Shown: piece by piece, positions 50,383 through 58,745 of the stretch
Numbering within the stretch: the first letter of the stretch is position 1
Layout of the letters: each line of letters opens with the position of its first letter
Origin: Pseudomonas sp. UBA6562
GTDB taxonomy: Bacteria > Pseudomonadota > Gammaproteobacteria > Pseudomonadales > Pseudomonadaceae
Direction: 5' to 3'
Assembly (NCBI RefSeq): GCF_002434265.1
Contig: NZ_DJJS01000005.1
Span: 124,001-188,000, forward strand
Length of the DNA stretch: 64,000 nt
The notes under the pieces: model-generated
What the model was told of the DNA's origin: nothing
The model's input: the letters and a program-made list of their open reading frames with translations, nothing else
The model's database searches: none
Position numbers and translations under genes: made by a program

Positions 50383-50940
50383 ATGTCCGCTGATCTCGAG
50401 CATATCCGTCAAGTCATGCACGAGGCTGACTGCCTGTACACCGAAGCCGAAGTGGAAGCCGCCATCGCCAAGGTCGGCGAGCACATCTCCCGCGAACTGC
50501 ACGACAAGAACCCCGTCGTGTTCTGCGTGATGAACGGCGGCCTGATCTTCGCCGGCAAACTGCTCACGCACTTGCAGTTCCCGCTCGAAGCCTCGTACCT
50601 GCACGCCACCCGCTACCGCAACCAGACCAGCGGCGGCGAGCTGTTCTGGAAAGCCAAACCGGAAGTCTCGTTCATCGACCGCGACGTGCTGATCGTCGAC
50701 GACATCCTCGACGAGGGCCATACCCTGGGCGCCATCGTCGACTTCTGCAAGCATGCCGGCGCCCGTGCCGTGCACACCGCGGTGTTGATCGACAAGGACC
50801 ACGACCGCAAGGCGCGCCCCGAGCTCAAGGCCAACTTCGTCGGCTTGCCGTGCATCGACCGCTACATCTTCGGTTACGGCATGGACTACAAGGGCTACTG
50901 GCGCAACGCCAATGGCATCTTTGCCGTCAAAGGGATGTGA
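50383..50940 (+). CDS. hpt: Hypoxanthine-guanine phosphoribosyltransferase
   Basis: A 185-residue type I phosphoribosyltransferase salvaging hypoxanthine and guanine with PRPP. FCVMNGGLIFAGKLL gives the pyrophosphate loop. VLIVDDILDEGHTLGAI is the PRPP-binding motif (about residues 104-120), and YIFGYGMDYKGYWRNANGI is the C-terminal substrate region. The ATG at 50383 follows CTGGAGCG. The longer open frame from 50293 has no family match. Confidence 0.93.
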   Translation: MSADLEHIRQVMHEADCLYTEAEVEAAIAKVGEHISRELHDKNPVVFCVMNGGLIFAGKLLTHLQFPLEASYLHATRYRNQTSGGELFWKAKPEVSFIDRDVLIVDDILDEGHTLGAIVDFCKHAGARAVHTAVLIDKDHDRKARPELKANFVGLPCIDRYIFGYGMDYKGYWRNANGIFAVKGM

Positions 50941-51060
50941 TCCTGCGCCAGCCCGGCTTCATCGGACGATCCTCGTTCGCCGGGCTGGTACCCTAGACCC
51001 GTTTCGATTCGCATGCGATGGGGTGTGCTAGGCTGCCGGCTCATGCCAAGGAGCCTCCCC

Positions 51061-51531
51061 ATGCGCGCACTCGTTCCGCTGCTGCTGGCCGTCAGCCTGC
51101 CGTTATCCGCCGCGCCCCTGCACAGCCAGTTCCTGCCCCCGGACGACCAGTCCCTGCGTCAGCAGGCGCCCAACGCCCAGCAGTTGCTGCAAGTCACCGA
51201 CTATACGGTGGTGGTTGGGGCCCAGCGGCAGTCCGACCAGCAGCCGATTCCCATCACTTCCAGTCTGCAGATCGCGCTCAAGGGCAAGCCGCTGAACAAG
51301 GGCGCCACCCTGGGCCAGGTGCTGCTGACCTTCGATGCCGAAGGCGGCAAGAGCCTGAAAAAGCCGGTCTACGATCCAGACTCGCGGCGCTTGACCTTGA
51401 CCTACCCGGTCAGCGACTACCGGGTGATCATGGACCTGCTGCGCAACGACACCGTCTACGTGCAGTTCCTCACCTACGACAATGGCCACATCTGGGCCGA
51501 CCTGCACACCGGCACGGTACGTACGCGTTGA
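51061..51531 (+). CDS. Secreted/periplasmic hypothetical protein
   Basis: A 156-residue protein. It has a signal peptide (MRALVPLLLAVSLPLSAAPL, cleavage about 18-20) and a beta-rich mature domain: LLQVTDYTVVVGAQ, QIALKGKPLNKGATLGQVLLTF and DTVYVQFLTYDNGHIWADLHT. AAGGAGCCTCCCC precedes the ATG. I do not recognise a named family. It lies between hpt and the PA4642-type gene and seems monocistronic. Confidence 0.82.
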   Translation: MRALVPLLLAVSLPLSAAPLHSQFLPPDDQSLRQQAPNAQQLLQVTDYTVVVGAQRQSDQQPIPITSSLQIALKGKPLNKGATLGQVLLTFDAEGGKSLKKPVYDPDSRRLTLTYPVSDYRVIMDLLRNDTVYVQFLTYDNGHIWADLHTGTVRTR

Positions 51532-51601
51532 GGGCGATCGGCACGGGAGGGTACACTGCGGCGCTTTGACGTTCTGTGACCGAATTCAGCCGGAGCCTTT
51601 G

Positions 51602-51892
51602 ATGCGTAAAGACAAGAAGCAGGTAATTGGTGATGAGATCAGCGATGACTACATCAAGGCCTTTTTGCAGTTCGAGCCTGCCGATGGCGTGACTTCGCCT
51701 TCGCTGCACAAGCTGATCAAGGCCTACCGCGGCCTGCGTATCGACGACTTCGAGCGTTTCGTCGGCTTCTTCGTCGAAGCCGGGTTCGATCTGGACGGCA
51801 AGGACGCGCAGGGCAAGACCTTCGCCGAGCAGATCGCCGACCAGCGCACGGCGCCCGAATACATCGAGATCATCGACAAGGCCCGGCGCTGA
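51602..51892 (+). CDS. PA4642-type small conserved protein
   Basis: A 96-residue acidic protein starting MRKDKKQVIGDEISDDYIKA. It is a conserved Pseudomonas protein of unknown function. It has an ankyrin-like helical tail: SLHKLIKAYRGLRIDDFERFV, AGFDLDGKDAQGKTFAEQIADQ. GGAGCC lies just upstream. It is followed by a strong bidirectional terminator shared with mqo. Confidence 0.88.
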   Translation: MRKDKKQVIGDEISDDYIKAFLQFEPADGVTSPSLHKLIKAYRGLRIDDFERFVGFFVEAGFDLDGKDAQGKTFAEQIADQRTAPEYIEIIDKARR

Positions 51893-51920
51893 AGTTTCGC
51901 GGCTACAAAAGCAGCACTAA

Positions 51921-51946
51921 AAAAAACGCCCCGAAGGGCGTTTTTT
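51921..51946. terminator. Bidirectional terminator between PA4642-type gene and mqo
   Basis: AAAAAACGCCC and GGGCGTTTTTT flank a CGAA loop: a compact stem with A-run and T-run on the two sides, so it can terminate both convergent transcripts. Confidence 0.93.
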
Positions 51947-51958
51947 CATGCAGGCGGA

Positions 51959-53464
51959 TCAGGCGTAGTCCTGTGCCGGGTGCGTCTCCACCATGTGCAG
52001 CGTGGCATCGTTGTCGGCACTGATGCGCTGGTATAGCGCGGCATCGGTGGCCAACGCTTTCTCGCGGGCCGGGAAGATCGCCTGCAGCTTGGCCGCCCAG
52101 GCACCCTTGGCCTGGTCGGGGAAGCAGCGCTCGATCAGCTCGAGCATGATCGACACCGTCACCGAAGCGCCAGGCGAGGCGCCGAGCAGGGCCGCCAGGC
52201 TGCCGTCCTGGGCTGCCACCAATTCGGTACCGAATTGCAGCACGCCGCCTTTTTTCGGATCTTTCTTGATGATCTGCACGCGCTGACCGGCCACTTCCAG
52301 GCGCCAGTCTTCGGCCTTGGCCTCGGGATAGAAGCGGCGCAGCGAGTCCAGACGCTGCTCCATCGACTGCATCACTTCGCTGACCAGGTATTTGGTCAGG
52401 TCCATGTTGTCGCGGGCCACGGCGAGCATCGGGCCGATGTTGCCCATGCGCACCGAGAAAGGCAGGTCGGTGAACGAGCCGTGCTTGAGGAACTTGGTGG
52501 TGAAGCCGGCATAGGGGCCGAACAGCAGCGAAGTCTTGCCGTCCACGACGCGGGTGTCGAGGTGCGGCACCGACATCGGCGGCGCACCGACCGCAGCCTG
52601 GCTGTAGACCTTGGCCTGGTGCTGGCGAACGATCTCCTGGTTGTCGCAGCGCAGCCACTGGCCGCTGACGGGGAAGCCGCCGTAACCCTTGCTTTCCGGG
52701 ATGCCTGAGGCCTGCAACAGCGGCAGCGCCGCGCCACCGGCACCGAGGAACACGAAACGGGCGTCGACCTCGCGGCTACCGCCGCCGTTGACGTCCTTGA
52801 CGGTCACGGTCCAGCCGCTGCCGTTGCGCCGCAGGCCGGTCACCTTCTTGCTGTACTTGACCTGCGCGTCCTGGGTCTGGCCCAAGTGCTTGAGCAACTG
52901 GTTGGTCAGGGCGCCGAAATTGACGTCGGTGCCTTTCATGACGCGGGTGGCGGCGATGTGCTGGTCGACCGGACGGCCTGGCATCATCAGTGGCATCCAC
53001 TGCTGCATCACGGCCTTGTCTTCGGTGTATTCCATCTCGGCGAAGGCGTGGTGCTGCTTGAGCAGCTCGAAGCGCTTCTTGAGGAAGGCGATGCCCTTGT
53101 CACCTTCGACGTAGCTCAGGTGCGGGATCGGGTTGATGAAGTCGCGGGGTGCGCCGAGGCTGCCGTTCTTGATCAGGTACGACCAGAACTGCCGCGAGAC
53201 CTCGAACTGCGTGTTGATATGCACGGCTTTCTTGATGTCGATGCTGCCATCGGCCGCTTGCGGGGTGTAGTTCAGCTCGCACAGGCCCGCGTGGCCGGTG
53301 CCTGCGTTGTTCCAAGGGTTGGAGCTTTCCGCGGCCCCCGAGTCCATGGCTTCGACCACTTCCAGCTTGAGGGTGGGGTCGAGCTCCTTGAGCAGTACGG
53401 CCAGGGTGGCACTCATGATGCCCGCGCCTACCAGTACCACATCAACCGATTCGTTCTGCGCCAT
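51959..53464 (-). CDS. mqo: Malate:quinone oxidoreductase
   Basis: A 501-residue FAD membrane-associated enzyme oxidising malate to oxaloacetate with electrons to quinone. It starts MAQNESVDVVLVGAGIMSATL, the FAD Rossmann motif. NPWNNAGTGHAGLCELNYTPQ (about residues 48-68) and a C-terminal GASPGASVTVSIMLELIERCFP are family signatures. The open frame to 53557 has no similarity, and the ATG at 53464 gives normal length. It is transcribed alone towards the terminator. Confidence 0.95.
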   Translation of the reverse strand: MAQNESVDVVLVGAGIMSATLAVLLKELDPTLKLEVVEAMDSGAAESSNPWNNAGTGHAGLCELNYTPQAADGSIDIKKAVHINTQFEVSRQFWSYLIKNGSLGAPRDFINPIPHLSYVEGDKGIAFLKKRFELLKQHHAFAEMEYTEDKAVMQQWMPLMMPGRPVDQHIAATRVMKGTDVNFGALTNQLLKHLGQTQDAQVKYSKKVTGLRRNGSGWTVTVKDVNGGGSREVDARFVFLGAGGAALPLLQASGIPESKGYGGFPVSGQWLRCDNQEIVRQHQAKVYSQAAVGAPPMSVPHLDTRVVDGKTSLLFGPYAGFTTKFLKHGSFTDLPFSVRMGNIGPMLAVARDNMDLTKYLVSEVMQSMEQRLDSLRRFYPEAKAEDWRLEVAGQRVQIIKKDPKKGGVLQFGTELVAAQDGSLAALLGASPGASVTVSIMLELIERCFPDQAKGAWAAKLQAIFPAREKALATDAALYQRISADNDATLHMVETHPAQDYA

Positions 53465-54062
53465 TAACGCGTCTCCACAATCTACAGCACCTAATTGACA
53501 GCACAGGATTCCCGGGATGCCAGGATCGCCATGTCCGACGTTTCGCAGTTCTTGCAATGCTCGCCGACACCGCCAATAAGCCCTTACGTTCGTCTATTGA
53601 ACGCTTTTTGCCCTGCCTGCGGCAATTCGACTTATGGTCAAGGTGCCCTGCGTGCGTTATGCACCGGCCTCGACGCCCACCTTCGATGGGCACGTCGGCC
53701 GCCTGTTCGGCGCTGCTGGAGACGCTTCTACCGCGTGTACACATGCCAGACTGTTCATTGCTCGCCACACTCTTGTGAAGTAGTGAATAACCCGTTTTTC
53801 ACGTCCTTTTGGAAACGTGAACCTCAAAAGGCGAGCTGCGCGCTGGCAACCCGCAGGTCCATGTGCGGCCGCGTCCGAAAGATTGCAGACGACAGCCACC
53901 CTGGCCTGAGTGGAAGGCTCTCTGTGGGCGAGGCGGTGTAGGTGCCGAGGTCAAACGGCGGATGCGGGGGCCCGATCAGGAGACGTCCTTATAATCGGGG
54001 CCAGATTATAGCCAGGTCGTGGGCAGAAAAGTCGCCCGAAAGGGATTTTATTGCGACGTTTG
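53465..54062. other. 598-base region upstream of mqo, no gene recognised
   Basis: The mqo promoter lies here, with leader sequences just above 53464. Frames of about 60-150 codons exist but lack family similarity and good ribosome sites. A hairpin at 53798-53821 (TTCACGT / ACGTGAA) sits in an AT-rich patch, so a small RNA is possible. I see nothing certain. Confidence 0.4.
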
Positions 54063-54296
54063 TCAGGCGGGGAGACTGCGTGGCTGCCAATGCCCATGTG
54101 CGCTGCGGCAAACCCTGGCGCTCTGCGGCAAGGGTTGCCCGAGCCAAGGCAGGTGCATTTCCACGATCTCCACCCACGTGCCGGTTTCAGGGCGGGCGCT
54201 GCAGTGTTTGAAGGCCAGGCAGCGACCTTGACCGTCGAGACGAACGTAGGTGCGGCGACGTGGGCGTGCGAACAGCAGGTTCCAGAGCGAGGTCAT
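54063..54296 (-). CDS. Small conserved hypothetical protein, 77 aa
   Basis: A basic 77-residue protein starting MTSLWNLLFARPRRRTYVRL. It has a hydrophobic/basic N-terminus, then LDGQGRCLAFKHCSARPETG, a Trp-rich stretch TWVEIVEMHLPWLGQPLP and a basic tail. The composition and position upstream of the yajG-type gene suggest a real conserved Pseudomonas gene, but I cannot name it. It is divergent from yajG. Confidence 0.55.
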   Translation of the reverse strand: MTSLWNLLFARPRRRTYVRLDGQGRCLAFKHCSARPETGTWVEIVEMHLPWLGQPLPQSARVCRSAHGHWQPRSLPA

Positions 54297-54440
54297 GGCA
54301 GCGATTCCTGTCGGGGGTGGCTGCAAGCGAGGTTAGCCACGGCCGGTTAAAGCATTGTGACAAGTGCGTCGGGCCAATGGCTGGCCGCCCGGGGCGTGCG
54401 TATACTGTCGCCCTTTGCGGCCTTTTCTGGAGAAACGCGC

Positions 54441-55025
54441 ATGTTGCAACGTCTGTTGTTCGGTTTGATCGCGGTAGCCGGCCTCGGCCTGGCCGGATGT
54501 GCCCACAGCCCGCAGCAACTCAGCCCGCAGCCCAAGATCACCGCTGCGTTGGCGCCTGTCGGGCATGGCCAACCGGTGGTGGTGAGGGTGGTCGACGGCC
54601 GACCCTCGCCATCGCTCGGCACGCGCGGTGGCATGTACCCGGAAACCAGCACCATCAGCGTCAGCGGCAACGACGTGCTGCCCAAGCTGCAAGCCCAGGC
54701 CGAAGCGGCCGTGCGCCTGCTGGGCTTCACACCCAGCGCCGGCACGTCCAACGCGCCCAAGCTGACCGTGACCCTGGCCGAACTCAAGTACCAGTCGCCC
54801 AAGGACAAGATGTACGTGACCGAAGCCACCATCGGCGCCACCTTCCGTGCCGACGTGGTCAACGGTGGCCGCAACTACAGCGGTCGCTACGGCGCTTCGC
54901 TGGACCAGCGTTTCGGCATGGCGCCGAACCAGGACACCAACAACAAACTGGTCGGCGATGTGCTCAGCGATGCGCTGACGCGCCTGTTCAAGGACCAGAC
55001 AATCGGCCAGATGCTGGCCCAGTAA
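54441..55025 (+). CDS. YajG-family lipoprotein
   Basis: A 194-residue lipoprotein (signal LIAVAGLGLAGC, lipobox LAGC, Cys about 20). The mature domain has VVRVVDGRPSPSLGTRGG and EAAVRLLGFTPSAG, typical of YajG/DUF799-like outer-membrane lipoproteins. The C-terminal VLSDALTRLFKD is conserved. Its role is not known. TGGAGAAACGCGC precedes the ATG and an intrinsic terminator follows. Confidence 0.88.
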   Translation: MLQRLLFGLIAVAGLGLAGCAHSPQQLSPQPKITAALAPVGHGQPVVVRVVDGRPSPSLGTRGGMYPETSTISVSGNDVLPKLQAQAEAAVRLLGFTPSAGTSNAPKLTVTLAELKYQSPKDKMYVTEATIGATFRADVVNGGRNYSGRYGASLDQRFGMAPNQDTNNKLVGDVLSDALTRLFKDQTIGQMLAQ

Positions 55026-55042
55026 GCCCGCCCGGCTGCATG

Positions 55043-55068
55043 AAAAAGCCCGCGATCGCGGGCTTTTT
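55043..55068. terminator. Terminator between yajG-type gene and small minus-strand gene
   Basis: AAAAAGCCCGC GA/TC GCGGGCTTTTT: a near-perfect palindrome with A-run and T-run, so it works in both directions. It lies between the yajG-type stop (55025) and the convergent small gene (stop 55081). Confidence 0.93.
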
Positions 55069-55080
55069 CGTGGCTGCGGT

Positions 55081-55287
55081 TCAGGCCGCCTGCACGTGCA
55101 GGTCCAGCACGCTGATGCCGGTCAGCAGGTCCACGTCGGGCAGGTCCTGGTGGCTATGGCCGCCCAGGGCGCAATACACCAGCCACTGGCGGTCCTGGAC
55201 ATTGATGGCGAAGCCGTCGATCAGTGCCTGTTGTTCGTCGCTCTGGGCGATCAGGTAGAGGCGGTCCTGGTTCTGGGCGTGCAGCAT
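55081..55287 (-). CDS. Small conserved hypothetical protein, 68 aa
   Basis: A 68-residue protein, MLHAQNQDRLYLIAQSDEQ to DLHVQAA, preceded by GGAGTGTGACC. It shows VQDRQWLVYCALGGHSHQDLPDVDLL, acidic and beta-rich. I do not recognise a named family. The open frame reaches further upstream, but the ATG at 55287 has the clear ribosome site. Convergent with the yajG-type gene through a shared terminator. Confidence 0.68.
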   Translation of the reverse strand: MLHAQNQDRLYLIAQSDEQQALIDGFAINVQDRQWLVYCALGGHSHQDLPDVDLLTGISVLDLHVQAA

Positions 55288-55393
55288 GGTCACACTCCGT
55301 CGTGAGAAGGCCGATAGGGTGGCCTCTCTCCATGACGAGCGTGTGACATCGAAATTCAAGCCCCCGGTCGTCTTGACCGGAGGAGCCGGAGAG

Positions 55394-56566
55394 TCAGCTG
55401 GTCAAGGCGTCCTGCCGCTTGACCTGGTACTGGTTGCGCACGGGCGTGGCGTATTGCAGCACCAGGTAAGGCCGCTGCTCGACCGGGCAGGCGTCCAGAC
55501 GCGTTTGCCACTGGGCCTTGGCCTTCTCCAGCTCATCGGCCGGAAACACCTGCTCGGCGCTGGGCACCTGCAGGGCGTCGTCCTTGTCGGCCCACATGGC
55601 ATAGGCCAGGTAGTGCACCGGAAACAGGCGATAACCGCCGAGAATCTCCCGGTCGATGGCCTGGGCCAGTTGCTTGGTGTCTTCGTGGTAGGCGGTGACC
55701 GGCGGCGCGAAGTGGATGTGCACCCGGCCTTTGTAGCCGGTGATGCCCAGGCCGATGCTGTTGTCGTCTTCGCCTGGCGTCTTGGTGTAGCTGCCGGTCG
55801 TCGCGCGGATGTACAGCTCGCGTGCCTTCGCTAGGTCACAAGGGTCGTATTCGTAGCTGATCGACACGGGAATCAGGTTCAGGCTCTGGATCACGGCGCC
55901 GAAGGGTTCGTCCTTGCGGCTCATGTGGAACATCTTGAGGATCGCCGAATCGGTACGGTCGTCGCCGTCCTTGGCCCGGCCTTCGGCCTGGGCGATCCAG
56001 ATCGAAGCGCCGTCGTTGCGGATCGAGTGGTTGATGTAGGCCGATAGCAACTGGAACGCTGCGAGCTTTTCCCGGCGCCCGCTCAGCGAGCGGTGCACGA
56101 TGAAGCTCTTGTTCAGGCGCATCATGTCGCTGACGAAGGGCCGCTGCAGCAGGTTGTCGCCGATGGCGATGCGCGGCGTCGGCAGGCCGGCATGGTAGAC
56201 CGCATAGTTGACGAAGGCAGGGTCCATGACGATGTCGCGGTGGTTGGCCAGGAACAGGTACGGCGTGCCGGACTTGAGCTGCTCAACACCGGTGTAGGTG
56301 ACGCCGTCGGTGGCGTTGTCGATGGTCTGGTCGACATAGTGCTCGACCTTGTCCTGCAGGGTCGACACACAAGTGACGCCAGCGAACTGCTGGCGCAGGC
56401 GCCGGGCGATCAGCGGCTTGAGCAGCCAGCCGAAGGCACCGGCCGCTCGCGGGAAACGGTAACGGGTGAGAAGGTCCAGAAAGGCCGGATCGCTGAGCAG
56501 GCGCGCCAGAACGGCAGGGACTTCAGCGTCGTCATAGGGTCGGATGGCATCGAATTCGCCCATCAT
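55394..56566 (-). CDS. Acyltransferase (1-acylglycerol-3-phosphate type)
   Basis: A 390-residue membrane-associated acyltransferase. Catalytic NHxxxxD is in FLANHRDIVMDPAFV (about residues 125-139), followed by the EGR-type motif AQAEGRAKDGDDRTD and FGAVIQSLNLIPVSISYEYDP. It is longer than PlsC and resembles the glycerol-3-phosphate O-acyltransferase/PlsC-like family of unassigned substrate. The first ATG at 56566 is preceded by AAGAGAG. Divergent from the CPXCG gene across 122 bases. Confidence 0.85.
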   Translation of the reverse strand: MMGEFDAIRPYDDAEVPAVLARLLSDPAFLDLLTRYRFPRAAGAFGWLLKPLIARRLRQQFAGVTCVSTLQDKVEHYVDQTIDNATDGVTYTGVEQLKSGTPYLFLANHRDIVMDPAFVNYAVYHAGLPTPRIAIGDNLLQRPFVSDMMRLNKSFIVHRSLSGRREKLAAFQLLSAYINHSIRNDGASIWIAQAEGRAKDGDDRTDSAILKMFHMSRKDEPFGAVIQSLNLIPVSISYEYDPCDLAKARELYIRATTGSYTKTPGEDDNSIGLGITGYKGRVHIHFAPPVTAYHEDTKQLAQAIDREILGGYRLFPVHYLAYAMWADKDDALQVPSAEQVFPADELEKAKAQWQTRLDACPVEQRPYLVLQYATPVRNQYQVKRQDALTS

Positions 56567-56688
56567 GCTCTCTTGTTGGAAACGGCTAAGGTGATAGAGG
56601 CAGGGCAGGGCCCGAGAAGTGGCTCGGTCGCCCGCAGGCCCTGCAGACAGAACGGCGATTATACGCACAAGTCCATGGGGAGACCGCG

Positions 56689-56874
56689 ATGCTGGAAGAG
56701 GATGGGTACGATTGCCCGTATTGCGGCGAGAGGGTACAAACCTTGGTCGACCTGTCGGCCGGGGATCAGGTGTACACCGAAGACTGCCAAGTGTGTTGCC
56801 AGCCGGTGGTGTTCGTGTTGCAGGTCGACGGCGACCAGTGGTGGCTCGAAACACGACGCGAGGACGACGCCTGA
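56689..56874 (+). CDS. CPXCG-motif cysteine-rich protein, 61 aa
   Basis: A 61-residue zinc-ribbon-like protein with two Cys pairs, CPYCG at about residue 9 and CQVCC at about 33, then WWLETRREDDA. It belongs to the CPXCG family of small Pseudomonas proteins of unknown role. Its stop overlaps the DUF2007 start by one base, so they form an operon. Confidence 0.88.
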   Translation: MLEEDGYDCPYCGERVQTLVDLSAGDQVYTEDCQVCCQPVVFVLQVDGDQWWLETRREDDA

Positions 56875-57134
56875 TGCAGCGCATCTACGAACCGGAAAAC
56901 CTCATGGAGGCGCAAATGCTGATCGGCATGCTGGCCAGCGAAGGCATCGAAGTCTTCCTTGCCGGGCGCGACCTGGTCGGCGCCACGGGCGAAGTGCCGA
57001 TCCACGGTCTGCTGGGGCTTGCCGTGGCCGACGAGCAGGCCGGTTACGCACGGCAGCTGATCGATGCGTACAATGCCGCTCAGCCCATGCCGGGCGACGA
57101 ACCGGACAGCTATCCCGGTACGCTCATCTGCTAG
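56874..57134 (+). CDS. DUF2007 domain protein
   Basis: An 86-residue protein: MQRIYEPENLMEAQMLIGML then ASEGIEVFLAGRDLVGATGE and a C-terminal DEPDSYPGTLIC. DUF2007 proteins are ferredoxin-like fold signal-transduction-type (PII-like) small proteins. It shares one base with the CPXCG gene stop (56872-56876). Function unknown. Confidence 0.85.
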   Translation: MQRIYEPENLMEAQMLIGMLASEGIEVFLAGRDLVGATGEVPIHGLLGLAVADEQAGYARQLIDAYNAAQPMPGDEPDSYPGTLIC

Positions 57135-57149
57135 GTCCCCGTATTCCCC

Positions 57150-57770
57150 ATGTCTGGACGCTACGCGCTGTTTCGTTGGTCCCCTACATTCGCCGCGCTG
57201 CCCGGCTTTCCCGTCGACCAGCAGCCGCACTGGAACATCGCCCCCGGGGCCTCGGTGCTGATCCAGCGCCGCCTCGATGGCGAGCTGTCGCTCGCCCGTG
57301 CCCGCTGGGGGCTGACTCCGCCCTGGCTCACCGACATGACCCGCACCCCGGCGCACGCCCGCGCGGAAACCCTGGCCGACCAGCCGATGTTCCGCGAACC
57401 CTTCGCCCAGCGTCGCTGCCTGATGCCGGCCAACGGTTTCTACGAATGGCGCGGCAGTGTGCGCAAGCGTCCGTATTGGCTGACCTCGGGCGAGGGTACG
57501 ACGCTGTACATGGCCGCGATCTGGGAAGCCTACCCGGTGCAGGAGCAGGTCTGGCTCAGCTGTGCGATGGTCACCCAGGCGGCGATGAACCAGCGCCGCC
57601 CGCTGCTGCTCGACGTCGCCGGCCAGGCCGCCTGGCTCGACGCCGAGACACCGCTGGCGCGTTTGCACGAGCTGCTCGCGCAGCCGCCCGCCGTGCTTCG
57701 GGAACGCGCCCTGGCCAACCTGGTCAATGATCCCAGCCTCGATGCGCCGCAGTGCCTGACGCCTGCATGA
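57150..57770 (+). CDS. SRAP-family (YedK/DUF159) protein with lost catalytic residues
   Basis: A 206-residue member of the SOS-response-associated peptidase family, whose canonical members (YedK, HMCES) crosslink to abasic sites through Cys2. Here the protein begins MSGRYALFRW: residue 2 is Ser, not Cys. The core segments ARWGLTPPW, HARAETLADQPMFREPF and LMPANGFYEWRG (with the conserved Glu) are present. Where canonical members have the His-x-Arg-Met-Pro motif it reads AMNQRRPLLLDV, without His. The fold is likely intact but the abasic-site crosslink is not expected. Fifteen bases after the DUF2007 gene, so probably co-transcribed. Confidence 0.85.
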   Translation: MSGRYALFRWSPTFAALPGFPVDQQPHWNIAPGASVLIQRRLDGELSLARARWGLTPPWLTDMTRTPAHARAETLADQPMFREPFAQRRCLMPANGFYEWRGSVRKRPYWLTSGEGTTLYMAAIWEAYPVQEQVWLSCAMVTQAAMNQRRPLLLDVAGQAAWLDAETPLARLHELLAQPPAVLRERALANLVNDPSLDAPQCLTPA

Positions 57771-57859
57771 GGCCTGCATCGACAAATTCGCCAAGCAGAC
57801 CCTAGCGGCGCCCCAACCTCTGCGCCTAGGATAGGCGCCACGTAAAAAGGAGTTTCTCA

Positions 57860-58675
57860 ATGCGTAAGATATTTCTCGTCAGCCTGCTGAGCGCAGGCGT
57901 CGTGCTGGGCGGCTGCCAGGCGGTGAACACCACCTCGGGCGACTCGGTGGGCGTGCAGCGCAAGCAATACATGTTCAGCATGCTGTCGACCGACGAAGTC
58001 AACCAGATGTACGCCCAGTCGTACCAGAAGACCCTCAGCGAAGCGTCGAGCCAAGGCGCGCTGGCCAAGAACAGCGCCGATGCGCGTCGCGTCCAGGCCA
58101 TCGCCGACCGGCTGATCGCCCAGGCGCCGAAACTGCGTCCCGATTCGGCGCAGTGGAAGTGGGAAGTCAACGTCATCCAGAGCGACGAGCTCAACGCCAA
58201 CTGCGGCCCCGGCGGCAAGATCATCGTCTACACCGGGCTGATCGATAAGCTCAAGCTGACCGACGATGAAATCGCCGCGGTCATGGGCCATGAAATCGCC
58301 CACGCCTTGCGCGAGCACGGCCGCGAGGCCATGTCCAAAGCCTACGGCGTGCAGATGGCGCGCAATGGCGCCGGCGCCCTGCTGGGCCTGGGCGAGGGCG
58401 GTCTGGCCTTGGCCGACACCGTGGTCAACTACGCCATGACCCTGCCCAACAGCCGCGCCAACGAGAACGAAGCCGACCTGCTCGGCCTGGAACTGGCGGC
58501 CCGTGGCGGCTACAACCCCAACGCCGCCATCACCTTGTGGAACAAGATGAGCAAGGCCTCCGAAGGTTCGCCGCCCGAGTTCATGAGCACCCACCCGGCC
58601 TCGGAAAGTCGGATCGCCGCGCTGCAGGCGGCCATTCCGAAGGTGATGCCGCTGTATCAGGCGGCGAAGAAGTAA
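57860..58675 (+). CDS. M48 family periplasmic lipoprotein metalloprotease (LoiP/YcaL-like)
   Basis: A 271-residue zinc protease with a lipoprotein signal (LLSAGVVLGGC, Cys about 19). The M48 catalytic motif HEIAHALREHG is at about residue 144. The third ligand Glu is in NENEADLLGLELAARGGYNP and the STHPASESRI region is at about 245. Related enterobacterial LoiP degrades proteins at the outer membrane. It is a single gene with AAAAAGGAG before the ATG. Confidence 0.9.
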   Translation: MRKIFLVSLLSAGVVLGGCQAVNTTSGDSVGVQRKQYMFSMLSTDEVNQMYAQSYQKTLSEASSQGALAKNSADARRVQAIADRLIAQAPKLRPDSAQWKWEVNVIQSDELNANCGPGGKIIVYTGLIDKLKLTDDEIAAVMGHEIAHALREHGREAMSKAYGVQMARNGAGALLGLGEGGLALADTVVNYAMTLPNSRANENEADLLGLELAARGGYNPNAAITLWNKMSKASEGSPPEFMSTHPASESRIAALQAAIPKVMPLYQAAKK

Positions 58676-58745
58676 CACGTCCCGCCCGTTTGCGTTGGGG
58701 CAGGCCTGCACCTCGGACCCGCCCCAACCGCCACCTGCGGCGCGA

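Noticed and set aside
53495..53941. 148-codon plus-strand frame upstream of mqo
   Set aside because: Cys/Arg/Pro-rich composition without a ribosome site or recognised family; probably non-coding.
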